Translations under genes and position numbers: made by a program
In this document: piece by piece, positions 14,405 through 22,584 of the stretch
How positions within the stretch are numbered: the first letter of the stretch is position 1
Layout of the letters: the number at the start of each line of letters is the position of its first letter
Notes under the pieces: generated by a model
What the model was told of the DNA's origin: nothing
What the model saw: only the letters and a program-made list of their open reading frames with translations
The model's database searches: none
Assembly: GCA_944332005.1 (NCBI GenBank)
Contig: CALVJD010000054.1
Location: 1 to 32,420, forward strand
DNA: 32,420 nucleotides
DNA from: an uncultured Bacilli bacterium
GTDB lineage: Bacteria > Bacillota_I > Bacilli_A > RF39 > UBA660
Direction: 5' to 3'

Positions 14405-14908
14405 CTATTTCATTGCATTGAATAAAAAGATCAAATATAAGTTTAATAAATAACTAAAACGGTATCCAAACTTTCTCGATAATTCATAAGCTCCAATTAC
14501 TTTATCCGAAAAGTTAACAACCCAACTTTCTGCATATTTTGGTACTGTTAAATTAATGGGAAACATATGACTCTTGATAATATCGGCTTCTCTTTGTGAA
14601 ATACCAAATACTCGATCAGCATTCATAACCGCCTTCTTAGGGTGCGTAAACGTTGAAAGAAAGCGATCTTTACTCGTACGTTCATCATCGCTCAAGAAGA
14701 AATCGTGCAATAAACCGGCACGAGCTACTTCGACGTAATCTAATTTTAAAGACTTTGCAATACAATAAGCATAATAAGATACTTTTAAAGAATGCTCATA
14801 TCGAGAAATACCATGATGTTCGATTAATTTTAATTTATTAAATTCTTCGTTATCCAAAACTTGACCAACAATTTCTAGGTACTCTCTGTCGTTATATAAA
14901 TGTTTCAT
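14405..14908 (-). CDS. HD-domain phosphohydrolase-like protein
   Basis: The soluble protein has 167 residues and the HD metal-binding pattern in order: His in SRYEHSLKVSYYAY, the HD pair in GLLHDFFLSDD, a downstream His in IKSHMFPI and Asp in NFSDKVIGAYE. HD enzymes hydrolyse phosphate esters such as nucleotides or cyclic dinucleotides; the substrate is not evident. The C-terminal 25 residues are hydrophobic and aromatic. The longer frame begins at a GTG (14923) that lies within the ribosome site GAGGTGA, so I favour the ATG at 14908. A TATAAT lies just upstream (about 14945). Confidence 0.82.
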   Translation of the reverse strand: MKHLYNDREYLEIVGQVLDNEEFNKLKLIEHHGISRYEHSLKVSYYAYCIAKSLKLDYVEVARAGLLHDFFLSDDERTSKDRFLSTFTHPKKAVMNADRVFGISQREADIIKSHMFPINLTVPKYAESWVVNFSDKVIGAYELSRKFGYRFSYLLNLYLIFLFNAMK

Positions 14909-14989
14909 GATTGCTTTTGTCACCTCAAACTACTACATTATATCATAATTTAAATGTTTTGGTCATCATAATCACATAGAATTCATCCA

Positions 14990-16090
14990 TTATTCAGAAA
15001 TTGTTAACGATTGTCCTTTCGGTTGAATTTGAATGAAGGTATTTCCATCATTAACCATTAATTCTTCTCCATTTAAGTAACGGTAAACCGTTTGACTAGA
15101 ACGGCTAGCCTTCTCCCATGTGATTGGTATCGCATAGCCTTCACTGATGTAATAACCATTGCCGCTTCCAATATTATTAAGATTTTGGTGTCCAGCAGAA
15201 TCCATCGTATAATTAGCTACTTGATAAGTAATAATATTTTTAGCGGTATATTGTTCTTTGGTTACCGCATCCGTATGTTCCTTTCCATTTACAAAACGTT
15301 TGTAAGTTGCTGTATCAGGATCATAAACATAACTAGTTTTTTGAGCTTGCGAATAAACAATCTCAATATTATTGGCAATTTGTGAACTATCTAACTCTCG
15401 CATGTTGATTGGTAAAGCTTGATAGTTCAATAATAGATCTTGATCGGTTGTCGTACGATAGCCTTTCTTAGCAATCGTATCTTCCAAATTAGAAATACTC
15501 GTAAAAGCCGTATGTTCGTAATTGACCCCTAGCGTTCGATCACGCCAAAAACCAGAATCATACAAACCATTGATGTTATTAACACCAAGAGAACTAATAT
15601 CATGTTTTGCTATATCACTCCAACCAAAATGAGTATAAATAGCGTCGTTCTCTAATGCATAATCCAAATAATAATGTCTAGAAGAACGCACCGATCCAAT
15701 TCGTTCAGTATCTTGATCTTTAAATAGAGCCATTAAACGTGTAAGACCACCTTCTACAATAATTTCGTAGGTAAGGTATGCATCTTGTAATCCAGCATGG
15801 TTTTTAACGGCTTGGGCATGATTATTAATCATGACAGCAATTGGGCGGGAATCAGAATTTAAATCGACAATGTCGACTTGTGGAATCGTTGGAGGTTTCG
15901 ATTCAAAAAAAACACCATTCCATTCATATGTCCAATCGAACGTCAAAATCATAAACAAATCGATAGCAGTAATTAAAACAGCAAAGATCGCTAATAAGAT
16001 CGTAGCAATCTTTTTTTGTTTTGGAGTCATCCCTTTTTTCTTGTTTTTTTCTTCACGAGTTACGACTTTTTTCTCTTCTACTTCATTCAT
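14990..16090 (-). CDS. DUF3048 (YerB-like) membrane-anchored protein
   Basis: The protein has 366 residues: a highly charged cytoplasmic N-terminus (1-27), one membrane helix (about 28-50) and a long extracytoplasmic part. It contains the DUF3048 N-terminal domain (RPIAVMINNHAQAVKNHAG; LTYEIIVEGGLTRLMALF; IGSVRSSRHYYLDYA) and the C-terminal domain (ITYQVANYTM to the end, with the YRYLNGEE motif). Bacillus YerB is a lipoprotein of unknown function; here the anchor is a helix rather than a lipid. Probable wall-associated role. The ribosome site GAGAGGGA lies just before the ATG and there is a good promoter at 16156-16184. Confidence 0.92.
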   Translation of the reverse strand: MNEVEEKKVVTREEKNKKKGMTPKQKKIATILLAIFAVLITAIDLFMILTFDWTYEWNGVFFESKPPTIPQVDIVDLNSDSRPIAVMINNHAQAVKNHAGLQDAYLTYEIIVEGGLTRLMALFKDQDTERIGSVRSSRHYYLDYALENDAIYTHFGWSDIAKHDISSLGVNNINGLYDSGFWRDRTLGVNYEHTAFTSISNLEDTIAKKGYRTTTDQDLLLNYQALPINMRELDSSQIANNIEIVYSQAQKTSYVYDPDTATYKRFVNGKEHTDAVTKEQYTAKNIITYQVANYTMDSAGHQNLNNIGSGNGYYISEGYAIPITWEKASRSSQTVYRYLNGEELMVNDGNTFIQIQPKGQSLTISE

Positions 16091-16155
16091 ATTAAATCCC
16101 TCTCAATACTCTATTTTTTCTTTCTCTTAAATATGTTTCTTTCTATGATAGTATC

Positions 16156-16184
16156 AGTATAACAAATTTTATATCAAAAGGCAA
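16156..16184 (-). promoter_or_regulatory. Promoter of the DUF3048 gene
   Basis: On the minus strand TTGCCT, a 17-bp spacer and TATACT lie about 65 bp before the ATG. Confidence 0.6.
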
Positions 16185-16232
16185 ATTAAAAAGAATTCTT
16201 CATCACATGAGATACAACTTTTCATCAACAAT

Positions 16233-16256
16233 AAAAAACGAACTATTCTAGTTCGA
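16233..16256 (-). terminator. Terminator of tRNA-Thr(CGT)
   Basis: A 7-bp stem CGAACTA / TAGTTCG with a 3-nt loop is followed by T6 on the minus strand, 14 nt after the tRNA. A-rich flanks on the other side could let it act in both directions. Confidence 0.85.
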
Positions 16257-16269
16257 AAAAATTTCATAA

Positions 16270-16345
16270 TGGTGCCGAAAATAGGACTCGAACCTACGAC
16301 CTGCTGATTACGAGACAGCTGCTCTACCAACTGAGCTATTTCGGC
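16270..16345 (-). tRNA. tRNA-Thr (anticodon CGT)
   Basis: Acceptor GCCGAAA / TTTCGGC, D-arm TAGCTCAGTTGGTAGAGC, anticodon stem GCTGT / ATCAGC region with loop CTCGTAA, T-arm GGTTCGAGTCC and an encoded CCA. Anticodon CGT reads ACG. The body is conventional, unlike the Thr tRNA at 9708. Confidence 0.95.
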
Positions 16346-16396
16346 ATTACCTATTACATTATATACTAAAAAAGACTTTTTGAAAATATCTTTTTC

Positions 16397-16423
16397 TAAA
16401 AAAAACTAACTTTCGTTAGTTTC
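16397..16423 (-). terminator. Terminator of the phosphoglycerate mutase gene
   Basis: An 8-bp stem AAACTAAC-GAAA-GTTAGTTT with a stable GAAA tetraloop is followed by a long T-run. It includes the stop codon. Confidence 0.9.
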
Positions 16424-17110
16424 TTTCAAGTAATAATGGCAAATTGGTTTTAAATGGTCATCTAATTCATAACAAATAGGATTTCCTGTTTGAAGTTCTA
16501 GTTTCATAATTTCTTCTTCACTCATATCATCTAAATATTTAATTAATCCTCTTAAACTATTACCATGAGCAACAATGATCACATGGCGTCCACTTTCCAA
16601 GGAAGGTTTAATTTCTTCATTCCAATATTCTAATACACGATCAATCGTATCTAAGAGATTCTCTGTTTGTGGTAAATCTTCTTCACGTACGTCTTTATAT
16701 TTAGGATCATTTCCTGGATATCTTGGATCATCTTTGGTAAGCATAGGTGGTCTCACAGCTGTACTTCTTCGCCATAGTAATACCTGTTCTGCCCCATACT
16801 TTTCTCTTGTTTCATCTTTATTTAAACCTTGTAAAGCACCATAGTGACGTTCATTTAATTTCCAGCTCTTACGAACTTCAATATCTTTTGCATCCATTTC
16901 TTCTAAAATATAATCAAGTGTTTTCTCTGCCCTTTTTAAAACAGAAGTATAAGCAAGATCAAAATGATAGCCTTTTTCTTTTAACACTTTTCCTGCTTCT
17001 TTTGCTTCCTCGATTCCTTGTTCCGTCAAATCGACATCGGTCCATCCGGTAAAACGATTTTCTAAATTCCAAATACTTTGTCCATGTCGGACGAGCACTA
17101 ATGTAATCAT
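16406..17110 (-). CDS. gpmA: 2,3-bisphosphoglycerate-dependent phosphoglycerate mutase
   Basis: This 234-residue glycolytic enzyme interconverts 3- and 2-phosphoglycerate in the cytoplasm. It has the phospho-histidine motif [10 protein letters not shown] (His 9), [13 protein letters not shown], the catalytic region [14 protein letters not shown] and the second catalytic His in [10 protein letters not shown]. Length and motifs match the cofactor-dependent GpmA family across its whole span. The ribosome site GAGGG precedes the ATG, and a TATAAT lies at 17143-17138, back to back with the plus-strand promoter at 17162. It is an apparent single-gene unit. Confidence 0.97.
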   Translation of the reverse strand: MITLVLVRHGQSIWNLENRFTGWTDVDLTEQGIEEAKEAGKVLKEKGYHFDLAYTSVLKRAEKTLDYILEEMDAKDIEVRKSWKLNERHYGALQGLNKDETREKYGAEQVLLWRRSTAVRPPMLTKDDPRYPGNDPKYKDVREEDLPQTENLLDTIDRVLEYWNEEIKPSLESGRHVIIVAHGNSLRGLIKYLDDMSEEEIMKLELQTGNPICYELDDHLKPICHYYLKETNES

Positions 17111-17161
17111 ATAACCCTCTTTTCTATGTTCCTTTTTATTATATCATAAATTCGATCTTTC

Positions 17162-17190
17162 TTGTATTGATTTTCTATTTAAGATATAAT
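17162..17190 (+). promoter_or_regulatory. Promoter of the GT-C-like membrane protein gene
   Basis: TTGTAT, a 17-bp spacer and TATAAT are followed by AGGAGTGG and the ATG at 17213. The leader is very short (about 15 nt). Confidence 0.7.
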
Positions 17191-17212
17191 GATCTTAATT
17201 AGGAGTGGTAGC

Positions 17213-18862
17213 ATGCTACAAAGAATCAAACAAAAATTACTTTCAAAGCAAATGATTCCTTATTATCTAATCATTCTATTTGCTTTTCTTGTTGGGTTTC
17301 CTCTCTTTCGAGACAAAATGTTGAATGGACACGATGCCATTTTTCATCTTTTTCGTCATAATAGTACATTGGTTGCGATAAAAGATGGCGAACTGATTCC
17401 TATGATCAACCCCGATATGATGGGTGGATTTGGTTATGGTGCGAATCTTTTTTATGGGGTCCTTTCTACCTATATTGTTGGAATCTTTCAATTCTTTTGC
17501 CCTACTTTAGGATCTGCCATCAATTTGCTGACGTTCTTAACAATTTTATTATCTGGAGTGTTCATGTTTTGGTGTGCGAAAGATATCACTAAACATGACT
17601 CTATTTCTCTTCTTATCGCTATTCTATATATGATTGGTCCTTATCATTTATATGACATCTATATTCGTGCTTCGATTGGCGAAGTGATTTCATTTGTTTT
17701 CGTCCCACTAGTATTTCATGGCATCAATCGAATTATAAAAGGTGATTTTCAAAAATGGTATATTCTTACCATTGGAACAGCAGGATTATTTTTAACACAT
17801 AATGTCAGTACTCTTTTAACTGCTATCTTCGCTTTTCTTTATCTATTATTTCATCTAAAAGAAGTATGGCAAAAGTCAGTATTAACAACCTTAATAAAAG
17901 CTATCCTATTTGCCACTTTCTTATCTCTTCCAACCATCGGACCATTATTAGAAGTTAGATATGCAAGCGATTATATGGTTTTTGATTCTGAATACATGCA
18001 TACAACTGGAACATTCATGCAAGAACATGGTATTTCCCTCATATCCAACTTTTTTCAACCACTTAATCTTTCTTTTTGGCTTTTACTCATCATGGCCATC
18101 TTTGGACTTACCATCGATCGTAAAAAGAAAAAGAGTTATCCTTTTCTCATTCTTGGTATTGTTGCATTAATTTTTACATTAGATATTATTCCTTGGAATC
18201 GATTACCACAGATATTCTCACTTTTACAATTTCCATGGCGACTTTTACAATATGCATTATTCTTCATCAGTATTGGTTTTGGTATAGCTCTTTCTAAATG
18301 GAAGCGCATATCTTATCCAATCATCGTTGGTCTTTGTAGTTTCTTTCTCATCTTTAGTATTCCTCTTATCATAGATGGTGTAAAAAATATCGGAATCGAT
18401 AATCAACTTGTTCAAAGTAATAAACTAAAGTTACGCGGTGAGATTGTACGTTCTACTGGAACGGCAAGTGCGGAATATTTACCGAGAAAAGCAATTTATA
18501 GCTATACTTACTTGAAAAATCATCCTGTGGAACCAATCATTCTAAACGGTGAAGGAACACTTACTAAAATCAAAAAAAATGGTACTCATTTAACATTCCA
18601 AGTGACGATGACAACGAATGGTACAATTGAACTACCTTATATTTATTATCCTGGTTATCAAGTAACAATCAACGATCAAAAAATATCCACCTTTGAAACA
18701 GATCATGGACTTGTCGGTATTGAAATAGAAAATGGAACTTGGCAAATTAATAGTTTTTATCGCGGCACACCAATTATGATCGCATCTTATCTTAGTTTTA
18801 TGATTGCTAGTGGTGCTCTAATTTGGATTATCTTCAAACAAAATAGAACTCACAAAATTTAA
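17213..18862 (+). CDS. Polytopic membrane protein, PTPS-related/GT-C glycosyltransferase-like
   Basis: The protein has 549 residues: about 10-11 membrane helices over the first 385 residues, then a 160-residue C-terminal extracytoplasmic beta-rich domain and a last helix. An acidic loop after helix 1 (MLNGHDAIFHLFR) and MMGGFGYGANLF match the family annotated as 6-pyruvoyl-tetrahydropterin-synthase-related membrane proteins. These resemble GT-C transferases (YfhO, PMT), which use polyprenyl-linked sugars to glycosylate wall polymers or lipids. Acceptor and donor are unknown. The frame opens at 17189, but that ATG is inside the -10 box; AGGAGTGG places the start at 17213. It is a single-gene unit. 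Confidence 0.82.
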   Translation: MLQRIKQKLLSKQMIPYYLIILFAFLVGFPLFRDKMLNGHDAIFHLFRHNSTLVAIKDGELIPMINPDMMGGFGYGANLFYGVLSTYIVGIFQFFCPTLGSAINLLTFLTILLSGVFMFWCAKDITKHDSISLLIAILYMIGPYHLYDIYIRASIGEVISFVFVPLVFHGINRIIKGDFQKWYILTIGTAGLFLTHNVSTLLTAIFAFLYLLFHLKEVWQKSVLTTLIKAILFATFLSLPTIGPLLEVRYASDYMVFDSEYMHTTGTFMQEHGISLISNFFQPLNLSFWLLLIMAIFGLTIDRKKKKSYPFLILGIVALIFTLDIIPWNRLPQIFSLLQFPWRLLQYALFFISIGFGIALSKWKRISYPIIVGLCSFFLIFSIPLIIDGVKNIGIDNQLVQSNKLKLRGEIVRSTGTASAEYLPRKAIYSYTYLKNHPVEPIILNGEGTLTKIKKNGTHLTFQVTMTTNGTIELPYIYYPGYQVTINDQKISTFETDHGLVGIEIENGTWQINSFYRGTPIMIASYLSFMIASGALIWIIFKQNRTHKI

Positions 18863-18900
18863 AAGGAAATCCCATTATAAGGATTTCCTTTTAAATTTTA
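18861..18900 (+). terminator. Terminator of the GT-C-like gene
   Basis: A 12-bp perfect stem AAAAGGAAATCC / GGATTTCCTTTT with an 8-nt loop is followed by TAAATTTT. It starts at the stop codon. Confidence 0.8.
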
Positions 18901-19021
18901 GACATTTTTGCACACTCTAGGGCATTCTAGTATATTAACTCGTAAGTTCGAGTAACTATCGATATGATGCCATAGTGGTACACGTTTGGGAATTTTATTA
19001 AGGTTAATTTCTGAAAATATA
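18901..19021. other. Intergenic stretch between convergent genes
   Basis: It holds a short imperfect inverted repeat ACTCG-TAAGTT-CGAGT (about 18939-18955) and no clear T-run, gene or promoter. No obvious terminator for the toxin gene is seen. Confidence 0.4.
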
Positions 19022-19294
19022 TTATAATTTATCATAATGAGTCCACATTCTTAAAATAAATATTTCTTTTTTGTTCTCATCTATCTCATACACTAACCTA
19101 TGTTGATAGCTTATTCTTCTTGAACAAAGACCATTTAAGTTTCCTTTTAATTTTTCATATGTCGGTGGTGTTTGGTAAGGGTTTATTGCTATTAAATCTA
19201 GTAATTCTTTTGCTTTATTTTCAAGTCCAGCTTGCTTTAGTAATTTTTTGTCTTTATCAGCTAATTTAGAAAATATTATTTTGTATTCTACCAT
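19022..19294 (-). CDS. yoeB: YoeB/Txe-family toxin (ribosome-dependent mRNA endonuclease)
   Basis: The toxin has 90 residues and cuts mRNA in the ribosomal A site. Family features are complete: EKLKGNLNGLCSRRISYQHRLVYEI in the core (Glu and two Arg of the active site) and the C-terminal ILRMWTHYDKL with the catalytic His-Tyr pair. The start overlaps the antitoxin frame by 7 bp, as usual for this type II pair. Nothing indicates inactivation. It lies beside tRNA-Leu, a common place for mobile accessory genes, but no integrase is present. Confidence 0.95.
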   Translation of the reverse strand: MVEYKIIFSKLADKDKKLLKQAGLENKAKELLDLIAINPYQTPPTYEKLKGNLNGLCSRRISYQHRLVYEIDENKKEIFILRMWTHYDKL

Positions 19295-19542
19295 TCTTCA
19301 CCTTTTTTATAAACCGTGCAATTATTTTTATCCTCTTTCCTAGCATCATTGATAGATTCTACAAAGCCTGGTATAGAATTTAAATAAATAGTTTCTTCAA
19401 TATCTCGCCAATCACTTTCTGATAGCAATATAGCATTTTCACCTTTATTGTTGATTATATTGACTGGATTAAAGCCTTTATTTACATCAGAAACTAATTG
19501 AAATAAATTTTGTCTAGCCTTAGTTATATTTATAGTATTCAT
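19288..19542 (-). CDS. yefM: YefM/Phd-family antitoxin
   Basis: The antitoxin has 84 residues: an N-terminal DNA-binding fold (INITKARQNLFQLVSDVN; INNKGENAILLSESDWRDIEET) and a flexible acidic C-terminus (SINDARKEDKNN) that wraps YoeB. It neutralises the toxin and represses the operon. It is preceded by GGGGTG and by a promoter whose spacer contains a GTAC palindrome typical of YefM operators. Confidence 0.95.
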   Translation of the reverse strand: MNTINITKARQNLFQLVSDVNKGFNPVNIINNKGENAILLSESDWRDIEETIYLNSIPGFVESINDARKEDKNNCTVYKKGEEW

Positions 19543-19559
19543 ATTGTCACCCCAATTAC

Positions 19560-19588
19560 ATTATAACGTACTTTTTCATGTACGTCAA
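19560..19588 (-). promoter_or_regulatory. yefM-yoeB promoter with operator palindrome in its spacer
   Basis: TTGACG, 17 bp and TATAAT on the minus strand. The spacer and box edges contain the inverted repeat ACGTAC / GTACGT (19566-19585, 8-bp gap). E. coli YefM binds palindromes with a TGTACA core, so the GTAC centre here fits autorepression. Confidence 0.8.
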
Positions 19589-19632
19589 GTTCTTTATATT
19601 ATTATATGCTAAAATGAAAAATAAATGTATTT

Positions 19633-19659
19633 AAAAACTTGAACTTTTATAAGTTCAAG
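19633..19659 (-). terminator. Terminator of tRNA-Leu(GAG)
   Basis: A 9-bp stem CTTGAACTT / AAGTTCAAG with a 4-nt loop is followed by T5 on the minus strand, 12 nt after the tRNA. Confidence 0.85.
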
Positions 19660-19671
19660 TAGTAATCAATC

Positions 19672-19756
19672 TGGTGCAAGAAATGGGACTCGAACCCACA
19701 CGGATTTCTCCACAAGCCCCTCAAGCCTGCGTGTCTACCAATTCCACCATTCTTGC
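19672..19756 (-). tRNA. tRNA-Leu (anticodon GAG)
   Basis: Acceptor GCAAGAA / TTCTTGC, class II D-arm (GGTGGAATTGGTAGACAC), anticodon stem CAGGC / GCTTG around TTGAGGG, a long variable arm, T-arm GGTTCGAGTCC and an encoded CCA. Anticodon GAG reads CTC and CTT. Confidence 0.95.
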
Positions 19757-19794
19757 ATGTTTTCATTATACCATCTTCTTTAACAAATGGAAAG

Positions 19795-19819
19795 AAAAAA
19801 AGAGTAATTTCTACTCTTT
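19795..19819 (-). terminator. Terminator of the tagD/ABC exporter operon
   Basis: An 8-bp stem AAAGAGTA / TACTCTTT is followed by TTTTTC on the minus strand. It overlaps the end of the permease gene. Confidence 0.85.
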
Positions 19820-21130
19820 CAATGCTTTAAACATTTTCTTCCATAATCCTTTCGAAGAATAATTTAAAATACCTACCTTATAAATTTTAAGCCCATATTT
19901 AATAAGAAGGTAATTGACGATGATCATAAGAATAATCGATATGATGACATCCATAACTCCAATATGACCTAATACCAATAAAGATGGAGATAATATGGCT
20001 GATATAAATGGAATATAAGATGCAATTCGGATAAAGATCGATCCTTGGAACATACTGGCCATAATCGCTAAGAAATATCCAATAAAGGAAATAATCATAA
20101 TTGGTGTTTGTAATTGTTGAAAGTCTTCAATATTTGTCGTCATACTAGCTAAAATACCAGCTAATAAGGAATAACCAATAAAAGTTAAAATCATGAGTAA
20201 TAATGTTAAAGGAATGATATAGATTAACTTATCACCTAATCCTCCACTCATAATTTGATTTACCGTTGCTCCAATTTCAGCACCAAATCCAGATCCTAAT
20301 ATATCTCCACTCAATCCACCTCGTACTAGGAAAGCAATTACTACAAATAGTACTAATAATGCTCCTTGGATGAGTACAAATAAATTACCAGCTAGTACTT
20401 TTGAAAAGAAATGTGTCTTTGGTGAAACATTGGAAATAATAATTTCCATACCTCTCGTGGTTTTTTCATCATTTACTTCTGCCCCAATCATCTGTACCAA
20501 AAAAATCGTAAGCATAAAAAACGGTAAAATAATCATCGGGAAAACAGTAGACATGATCATCTGGGCCCCTTCTGATTCACCTTTTTCATTCTCATTCAAA
20601 ATAACTCGTTCAATATTGGCAGGTTCATAAATCTTAGCCAGTTCTTCTGAAGAAATATTCGAATTTAACATTGCTAAGGCAACTTTCACATTATTGATCG
20701 AACTAGATACTAATTGATAAGGTACGCTATCAATATATCCTTTGGAAATTACTTGAACGAAAAGTTCTCCATTTTCATCATAATCAAAAGTGACAACGAT
20801 TAAATTTTTGTTTTCATTTGCTTCTTCGGTTAAGTCTTCAACATCCTCTTCCTTCTTTTCAACCTGATAACTACTTTCCTCGCTGTTATTCAAAGATTTT
20901 GACGCTTCGTCGAGCTGTTCTTTAAACATATCGTAAGCCATATTCGTCTCATCAACCACATAAACTGGTGTTTTTTCGTTGAAATCACCACCAAAGAAAT
21001 TAATAATACTATCGATATTAATAACACCAACAATCGCAACTAACAAAATCAAATTAGCGGCCAAAAACCATTTTGTTTTAATCTTTCGACTTAAACTAAT
21101 ACTAGTTAAATAATTCAGTTTACTTCTCAT
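19811..21130 (-). CDS. ABC-2 type permease (NatB-like)
   Basis: The protein has 439 residues: a cytoplasmic start, one helix (about 24-44), a large acidic extracytoplasmic domain (about 45-190, very Glu/Asp/Asn-rich) and a C-terminal group of five or six helices (from about 195) with VNDEKTTRGMEIIISNVSP, typical of NatB/YhaP permeases. With the ATPase next to it this forms an exporter; sodium, lipid or antibiotic efflux are all known for the family. It overlaps the ATPase gene by 11 bp. Confidence 0.9.
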   Translation of the reverse strand: MRSKLNYLTSISLSRKIKTKWFLAANLILLVAIVGVINIDSIINFFGGDFNEKTPVYVVDETNMAYDMFKEQLDEASKSLNNSEESSYQVEKKEEDVEDLTEEANENKNLIVVTFDYDENGELFVQVISKGYIDSVPYQLVSSSINNVKVALAMLNSNISSEELAKIYEPANIERVILNENEKGESEGAQMIMSTVFPMIILPFFMLTIFLVQMIGAEVNDEKTTRGMEIIISNVSPKTHFFSKVLAGNLFVLIQGALLVLFVVIAFLVRGGLSGDILGSGFGAEIGATVNQIMSGGLGDKLIYIIPLTLLLMILTFIGYSLLAGILASMTTNIEDFQQLQTPIMIISFIGYFLAIMASMFQGSIFIRIASYIPFISAILSPSLLVLGHIGVMDVIISIILMIIVNYLLIKYGLKIYKVGILNYSSKGLWKKMFKALKE

Positions 21131-22019
21131 AGCTTTCCCCTACTTTCTCAATAAAAATTTCATTCAACGATGGTTCTTCTACTACGAATTTTGTAATATC
21201 TTTCTTTTTACTGATTTTATGGAAAACTTTCTCGGAAACATCCATATTCGCAATTTTTACTTCAAGTTCATCTGCTTTTTCAATGACTTCTACGACACCA
21301 TCTATTTTCTCTACCTCTTCTTTTGTAACGTCTCCTTTGATTAAAATCGTCTTTTTTCGATAATCTTGTTTAATTTTCTTTAAATCTCCTTTTAAGACAG
21401 TCTTTCCATGCAACAAGATCACTAATTTTTTACAGAATAGTTCAACGTGTTCCATGCGATGTGATGAAAAGATAATCATGCTTCCTTTTTGTGACATCTC
21501 GACAATTTCTTTTTTAAATAGTTCGACATTAAAAGGATCTAATCCACTAAATGGCTCATCTAATATAAGCAATCTTGGATCATTGATAATAGCCGTAATG
21601 AATTGTACTTTTTGTTGATTTCCTTTCGATAGTTCTTTGATTTTTTTATCTTTATATTCTGTTATTTCAAAACGTGCGAGTAATTCATCTAAGCGACTTA
21701 AGATTTTCTCTTTACTCATCCCTTTTAACGTTCCATAAAATAGACATTGTTCTTTTACCGTCATTTTCGTAAGTAAACTTCTTTCCTCAGTCAAGAATCC
21801 AATTTGATCCGTAACATCATAGTCAATTGGTTTCCCATCCAGGGTAATACTACCACTACTCATATCCAGTAATCCCATAATCATACGAAAGGTAGTTGTC
21901 TTCCCGGCACCATTGACACCTAATAAACCGAAGATTTCTCCTGGCTTTACTTCAAAAGATAAATCGTCAACGGCTAAAAAATCTCCATAATACTTTGTAA
22001 CATGTTCTACTTTGAGCAT
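21120..22019 (-). CDS. ABC exporter ATPase (NatA-like)
   Basis: The protein has 299 residues: Walker A GVNGAGKTT (about 35-43), signature LSKGNQQKV, Walker B LLILDEPFSGLDP and switch His in FSSHRMEH, followed by an 80-residue C-terminal extension ending LNEIFIEKVGE, found in NatA/YhaQ/DrrA-type exporters. It drives the adjoining permease. Its ATG is 1 bp past the tagD stop, with the ribosome site GGAGG inside the end of tagD, so the three genes form an operon. A link to surface-polymer synthesis is suggested only by TagD. Confidence 0.94.
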   Translation of the reverse strand: MLKVEHVTKYYGDFLAVDDLSFEVKPGEIFGLLGVNGAGKTTTFRMIMGLLDMSSGSITLDGKPIDYDVTDQIGFLTEERSLLTKMTVKEQCLFYGTLKGMSKEKILSRLDELLARFEITEYKDKKIKELSKGNQQKVQFITAIINDPRLLILDEPFSGLDPFNVELFKKEIVEMSQKGSMIIFSSHRMEHVELFCKKLVILLHGKTVLKGDLKKIKQDYRKKTILIKGDVTKEEVEKIDGVVEVIEKADELEVKIANMDVSEKVFHKISKKKDITKFVVEEPSLNEIFIEKVGESYEK

Positions 22020-22020
22020 A

Positions 22021-22416
22021 TTATTTTCCTCCTAAATCTGCTTTAATTTGCGTCGTTGATATTCCCTCTGTACGTGGTAAATAAACAACTTCACATAAAT
22101 CTTTTAATTCTTCGAAATGAGGATCTCCTTCCCAATCACTCCCCATGACGACAGTATCGATATGATATTCTAACACATCACTTCGTTTCTGTCCCCATTC
22201 TTCTTCAGGAATCACGAGATCGACATAACGAATCGATTCTACTATTTTCTTTCTAGCATCATACGAATAATATGACTTTTTCCCTTTTATTTTATTGAAA
22301 TCATCAGTCGATATGGCAACAACCAAATAATCTCCCAATGCTTTCGCACGTTTTAATAAATTAATATGTCCTTCGTGCAATAAATCGTATGTGCCATATG
22401 TCAATATTCTTTTCAC
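22021..22416 (-). CDS. tagD: Glycerol-3-phosphate cytidylyltransferase
   Basis: The enzyme has 131 residues and makes CDP-glycerol from glycerol-3-phosphate and CTP, the precursor of poly-glycerol-phosphate teichoic acids and of glycerol-phosphate decorations on polysaccharides. Diagnostic motifs are GTYDLLHEGHINLLKRAK (HxGH, His 14/His 17) and the ending RTEGISTTQIK. The length is the full family length. It starts with GTG and has a weak site (TTGGTGAT). A TATAAT (22437-22432) is close upstream, and a second promoter and a structured RNA element lie at 22503-22613. No CDP-glycerol polymerase is in the window. Confidence 0.94.
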   Translation of the reverse strand: MKRILTYGTYDLLHEGHINLLKRAKALGDYLVVAISTDDFNKIKGKKSYYSYDARKKIVESIRYVDLVIPEEEWGQKRSDVLEYHIDTVVMGSDWEGDPHFEELKDLCEVVYLPRTEGISTTQIKADLGGK

Positions 22417-22502
22417 TTTATCACCAAGAATATTATACTATAAAAGAGTTCAAAAAAATAGCATTTTTACGTATCGTTTCTAAATTGTATTCCACTACTC
22501 TC

Positions 22503-22578
22503 AAAAAAGAAAAAAGAGAGAGTAATAGTTTACCCCCTCCCGTATGCATATCGCATACAAATATCATTATTTGTTTGC
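22503..22578 (-). ncRNA. Structured RNA element upstream of tagD (copy 1 of 2): leader/attenuator or small RNA
   Basis: From a predicted start near 22578 the RNA can form a 7-bp hairpin ACAAATA / TATTTGT, or the overlapping 6-bp hairpin GTATGC-GATAT-GCATAC (22558-22542). It then forms a terminator whose 5' arm is the G-tract plus UAA (22541-22530), loop ACUA, and 3' arm UUACUCUCUCU (22525-22515), ending in long T-runs to 22503. The core (22555-22539) is identical to copy 2 at 32290-32274. The terminator stem is built on the same G-tract in both copies although the opposite arm differs. It ends 65 bp before a second TATAAT, so it could be an attenuating leader of tagD or a separate small RNA. 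Confidence 0.6.
22539..22555 (-). repeat. 17-nt core repeat, copy 1
   Basis: Identical to 32274-32290 and in the same orientation. It contains GCGATATGC followed by ATACGGG. No other copy is visible in the window. Confidence 0.85.
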
Positions 22579-22584
22579 AAGAAC

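Noticed and set aside
18906-18918. TTTTTGCACACT near the toxin-antitoxin genes, similar to the tRNA-Leu 3' end and to 32368-32377, as an attachment site
   Set aside because: The match is short, in the opposite orientation to the tRNA end, and no integrase or phage gene is present.
22496-22523. ACTCTC / GAGAGT inverted repeat as an independent hairpin
   Set aside because: The right arm is used in the better 11-bp terminator stem with the G-tract, and the loop would be 15 nt of A/T.
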